A stretch of 16,806 nt of DNA, from contig DAOKZK010000055.1 in NCBI GenBank assembly GCA_035325645.1, positions 1 to 16,806 of the forward strand. Reading direction: 5' to 3'. A model generated the notes under the pieces. The model was not told the origin of the DNA and made no database searches. It saw nothing but the letters and a program-made list of their open reading frames with translations. The translations under genes and the position numbers were made by a program. The DNA is from Macondimonas sp035325645. Lineage in GTDB: Bacteria > Pseudomonadota > Gammaproteobacteria > UBA5335. Shown one piece after another: positions 14,674 through 16,806 of this stretch. Numbering within the stretch: the first letter of the stretch is position 1; the number at the start of each line of letters is the position of its first letter.

Positions 14674-16155
14674 TTGACCAGATTGCAACTGGCATCGGGC
14701 GCGCCGGATAAACCCTTGTACGGGGCGGAAAAACAGCGGCCTCCACTACGGCGATGGATCTGGCTCGCGGCTCTGGGTGCACTCGTCGCCGCGGCCGGCT
14801 GCGAGCGGCGTGTGGCGTCGGGCGAGGAAGACTTGGCGTCCATCCGCGCGCGCGGCGAGCTGGTGGTGGTCACCCGGGCTGCGCCCACCACTTTCTACCA
14901 AGGTGGCCACGGCCCCCAAGGCCCCGAATTCGACATGGTCGAAGACTTCGCGCGCCATCTGGGCGTCCGCACCCGCTATCTGGTCGCCAGCAGCGTCACC
15001 GAAGCGCTGCATTGGCTGGATCGAGGCCAGGCCGATCTGGCCGCGGCCGGCATCAGCCGCACGCCGTCGCGCGAGGCGAGATTCCGCTTCGGACCGGTCT
15101 ACCGACACATCGAGCAACAGGTCGTGTGCCACCGCGACGGGCCACGCCCGGCCCGCGTTGCCGACCTGGTCGGGCTGCGTCTGCGCGTCGGCCGCGATAC
15201 CAGCCATGAGGAAAGGCTCCAGTCGATCGCGGCCGCTGTGCCGGGCTTGCGCTGGGACGCAGCCGATGGCGAGAGTGCCGAGCAGCTCCTGGAGCGTGTC
15301 TGGCGTCGGGAGATCGATTGCACGGTCGTCGATTCGCTGGAAGTGGCCGTGCAGCGGCGCTTCATGCCGGAACTCGACATCGCCTTCGATCTGTCCGGCA
15401 GGGAGGAACTGTCCTGGGTGCTGCCGAAGCGTTCGGCGCATCTGGCCGAAGCGCTCGAGGGCTGGATGCAGGGCTACCGTGACCAAGGCCTGCTGGCTGC
15501 GCAGGAGGAGCGTTATTTTGGTCATCTTGACGCCTTCGACTATCTCGACGTCACCACTTATCGCGGCCGGATCTTCACGCGCCTGCCCCGCTACCGGACC
15601 CATTTCCGCAGAGCCGAGGCGCGCTACGATCTGCCATGGACGCTGCTTGCGGCGGTCGCCTACCACGAGTCCCACTGGGATCCGGCGGCCGTCAGTCCGA
15701 CCGGGGTGCGCGGTTTGATGATGCTGACCTCGAACACCGCCCGTTCCCTGGGGGTCGATCGCTTGGACCCGGCCCAGAGCATACAGGGGGCCGCGCGCTA
15801 TCTGACCGAGTTGCGCGACAGCCTTCCGCAACAGATTCCCGAACCTGATCGGACCTGGATGGCTTTGGCTGCGTACAATGTGGGTTTGGGCCATCTGCAG
15901 GATGCACGGGCGCTCGCCGAGCACCTGCAGCTGGATCCCAATCGATGGACGGGAGTCAAGCAGGCTTTTCCGCTGCTGTCGAAGCGTGCTTACGCGCGCC
16001 ACAGCCGGTTCGGCTACAGTCAGGGGGATCAGCCCGTACGCTACGTGGAGCGGGTGCGGAACCTGCACGCCGTTCTGAACCAGGCATATGCCGAGCAGGG
16101 CCCATACGCCTTGGCAGGCTGGCCCGGCGATGAACGCCGCGTCGCCTATCAGTGA
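14674..16155 (+). CDS. mltF: Membrane-bound lytic murein transglycosylase F
   Basis: This envelope enzyme cleaves the MurNAc-GlcNAc bond of peptidoglycan and leaves 1,6-anhydro-MurNAc ends. It has 493 residues from a TTG start. A basic N-terminus and hydrophobic stretch (about 28-43, WIWLAALGALVAAAGC) form a signal; C43 may be lipidated, though Ala at -3 makes the lipobox imperfect. A periplasmic solute-binding-type regulatory domain follows (about 62-285; GELVVVTRAAPTTFYQG, EFDMVEDFARHLGV, DLAAAGISRTPSREA). The SLT catalytic domain (about 310-440) has E332 in AVAYHESHWDPAAVSPTGVR and GLMMLTSNTARSLGVDRLDP, matching E. coli MltF (catalytic E314). The start is uncertain: AAGG lies only three bases before this TTG, and TTG codons at 14683 and 14716 are alternatives. 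Its stop overlaps the ampD start. Confidence 0.93.
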   Translation: MTRLQLASGAPDKPLYGAEKQRPPLRRWIWLAALGALVAAAGCERRVASGEEDLASIRARGELVVVTRAAPTTFYQGGHGPQGPEFDMVEDFARHLGVRTRYLVASSVTEALHWLDRGQADLAAAGISRTPSREARFRFGPVYRHIEQQVVCHRDGPRPARVADLVGLRLRVGRDTSHEERLQSIAAAVPGLRWDAADGESAEQLLERVWRREIDCTVVDSLEVAVQRRFMPELDIAFDLSGREELSWVLPKRSAHLAEALEGWMQGYRDQGLLAAQEERYFGHLDAFDYLDVTTYRGRIFTRLPRYRTHFRRAEARYDLPWTLLAAVAYHESHWDPAAVSPTGVRGLMMLTSNTARSLGVDRLDPAQSIQGAARYLTELRDSLPQQIPEPDRTWMALAAYNVGLGHLQDARALAEHLQLDPNRWTGVKQAFPLLSKRAYARHSRFGYSQGDQPVRYVERVRNLHAVLNQAYAEQGPYALAGWPGDERRVAYQ

Positions 16156-16703
16156 AGGTCGATGTCCGCCGGGGACGGCTCATGGGGGCTGTGTACCGGC
16201 CGAGCCCATTTTGTGACCGGCGACCAGCCGGCACCACGATCTCTCTGCTCGTGATCCACGGCATCAGCCTGCCGGCCGGACAGTTCGGTGGGCCTTGGGT
16301 CGAGGGGCTGTTTCTCGGCCGGCTGTATTCGCGGCCGCCGCCCCAGCTGGCCGACCTTGTTGGCCTGCGGGTTTCGGCCCACCTGTTCGTTCGTCGCGAT
16401 GGCCGGTTGCTTCAATTCGTGCCGTTTCATCGGCGCGCCTGGCACGCGGGTGTTTCGGTGTTTCAGGGCAGGCCCGGTTGCAACGACTACAGCATCGGCG
16501 TGGAACTGGAAGGCACCGATGCCGTTCCTTATGCAGATGTCCAGTACGCGCAGCTGGCATGCGTGTGTCGGCACCTCATGCGCGCTTACCCCGCCATCAC
16601 GGCCGAGCGCATCGTCGGCCATTGCGACGTCGCCCCGGGGCGCAAGACCGACCCGGGGCAGGCTTTCGACTGGGCCCGGCTGCGTAGGTCCCTTGCGATC
16701 TGA
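16152..16703 (+). CDS. ampD: 1,6-anhydro-N-acetylmuramyl-L-alanine amidase
   Basis: This cytoplasmic zinc amidase cleaves the bond between anhydro-MurNAc and the L-Ala peptide in peptidoglycan recycling; where an AmpR/AmpC system exists it also affects beta-lactamase induction. It has 183 residues. Zinc ligands H36 (LLVIHGISLP), H157 and D167 (GHCDVAPGRKTDPG) and the catalytic E119 (IGVELEGTD) and K165 are all present. VSAHLFVRRDG, RAWHAGVS and CNDYSIG match E. coli AmpD; the protein is colinear with it apart from small N-terminal shifts. The GTG start shares its first base with the last mltF sense codon and overlaps the mltF stop, so translation is probably coupled. The N-terminus from this GTG aligns in length with E. 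coli AmpD, favouring it over the ATG at 16182, although GGGGA lies before that ATG. No ampE follows. Confidence 0.95.
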   Translation: MKVDVRRGRLMGAVYRPSPFCDRRPAGTTISLLVIHGISLPAGQFGGPWVEGLFLGRLYSRPPPQLADLVGLRVSAHLFVRRDGRLLQFVPFHRRAWHAGVSVFQGRPGCNDYSIGVELEGTDAVPYADVQYAQLACVCRHLMRAYPAITAERIVGHCDVAPGRKTDPGQAFDWARLRRSLAI

Positions 16704-16706
16704 TAC

Positions 16707-16718
16707 CCCGTTTACGGG
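16707..16718. repeat. Small inverted repeat between ampD and the convergent groEL-like gene
   Basis: CCCGT (16707-16711) and ACGGG (16714-16718) are complementary, effectively a 4-bp GC stem with a TTTA loop, three bases after the ampD stop. It lies in the 67-bp convergent gap (16704-16770), where a bidirectional terminator could be expected. The stem is short and no T-run follows on either strand, so a terminator role is weakly supported. Confidence 0.2.
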
Positions 16719-16770
16719 CTGCTGCTGAGTTAACGGAGCGGCTCGGGCACGGAAACGTCCTGCTCTGCGC

Positions 16771-16806
16771 TCAGTATGCGCCGCCCATGCCGCCGCCCAT
16801 GCCGCC
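16771..16806 (-). CDS. groEL: Probable chaperonin GroEL, C-terminal tail only
   Basis: The last 36 bases read on the minus strand give GGMGGGMGGAY followed by TGA. Repeated Gly-Gly-Met ending the protein is the hallmark of the flexible GroEL C-terminal tail, which projects into the folding chamber; many proteobacterial GroEL proteins end in GGM repeats plus one to three residues. Only 11 codons are visible, so the assignment rests on this tail alone. A Gly/Met-rich end on an unrelated protein is possible. The gene converges on ampD with a 67-bp gap. Confidence 0.6.
   Translation of the reverse strand, partial: GGMGGGMGGAY

Noticed and set aside
16704..16770. Intrinsic terminator between ampD and the groEL-like gene
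   Set aside because: Only a 4-5 bp stem is present and no T-run follows on either strand; it is listed as an inverted repeat only.

Overview
The window reads as a chromosomal segment from a GC-rich gammaproteobacterium. The support is a Chp-type chemosensory operon of type IV pili in the pilG-pilH-pilI-pilJ-chpA-chpC order, an ArgA/ArgE pair resembling the enterobacterial enzymes, an AmpD colinear with the E. coli enzyme, and a glutamate-cysteine ligase of the Acidithiobacillus/Thiotrichales (PF08886-like) type rather than the E. coli type. I cannot name the genus. Coding density is very high. I see no insertion sequence, prophage, tRNA, rRNA or CRISPR array.

Layout. Positions 1-629 (minus) hold the 5' half of gshA, transcribed away from the rest. 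An 83-bp divergent control region (630-712) carries an unusual 12-bp inverted repeat and a small hairpin. Positions 713-10116 (plus) hold the chemosensory operon: response regulators PilG and PilH, adaptor PilI, receptor PilJ, the 1735-residue CheA-type kinase ChpA (three His-bearing Hpt domains, kinase core, CheW domain, receiver) and a CheW-like ChpC. Positions 9946-14565 (minus) hold a tightly packed operon read as argE-argA-bioA-rsmE. Its last gene overlaps the 3' end of chpC by 171 bp, tail to tail. From 14674 (plus) follow mltF and ampD, whose stop and start codons overlap. The last 36 bases (minus) encode a Gly/Met-rich C-terminus typical of GroEL.

How the genes work together. PilJ, PilI, ChpA and PilG/PilH form one phosphorelay that controls twitching motility and surface sensing. 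The usual adaptation enzymes (PilK methyltransferase, ChpB methylesterase) are absent from the cluster. ArgA and ArgE are the first and a late step of the linear arginine route; BioA (biotin) and RsmE (16S rRNA U1498 methylation) share their transcript. MltF releases 1,6-anhydro-muropeptides from the wall and AmpD cleaves such products in the cytoplasm, so that pair is a compact wall-recycling unit.

Most of the window is conserved core genome. I do not see a wholly new system. The points most worth a second look are the codon-in-register chpC/rsmE overlap, the shared 12-mer in the gshA and pilG transcripts, the reduced ChpA, and the coupled mltF-ampD pair.
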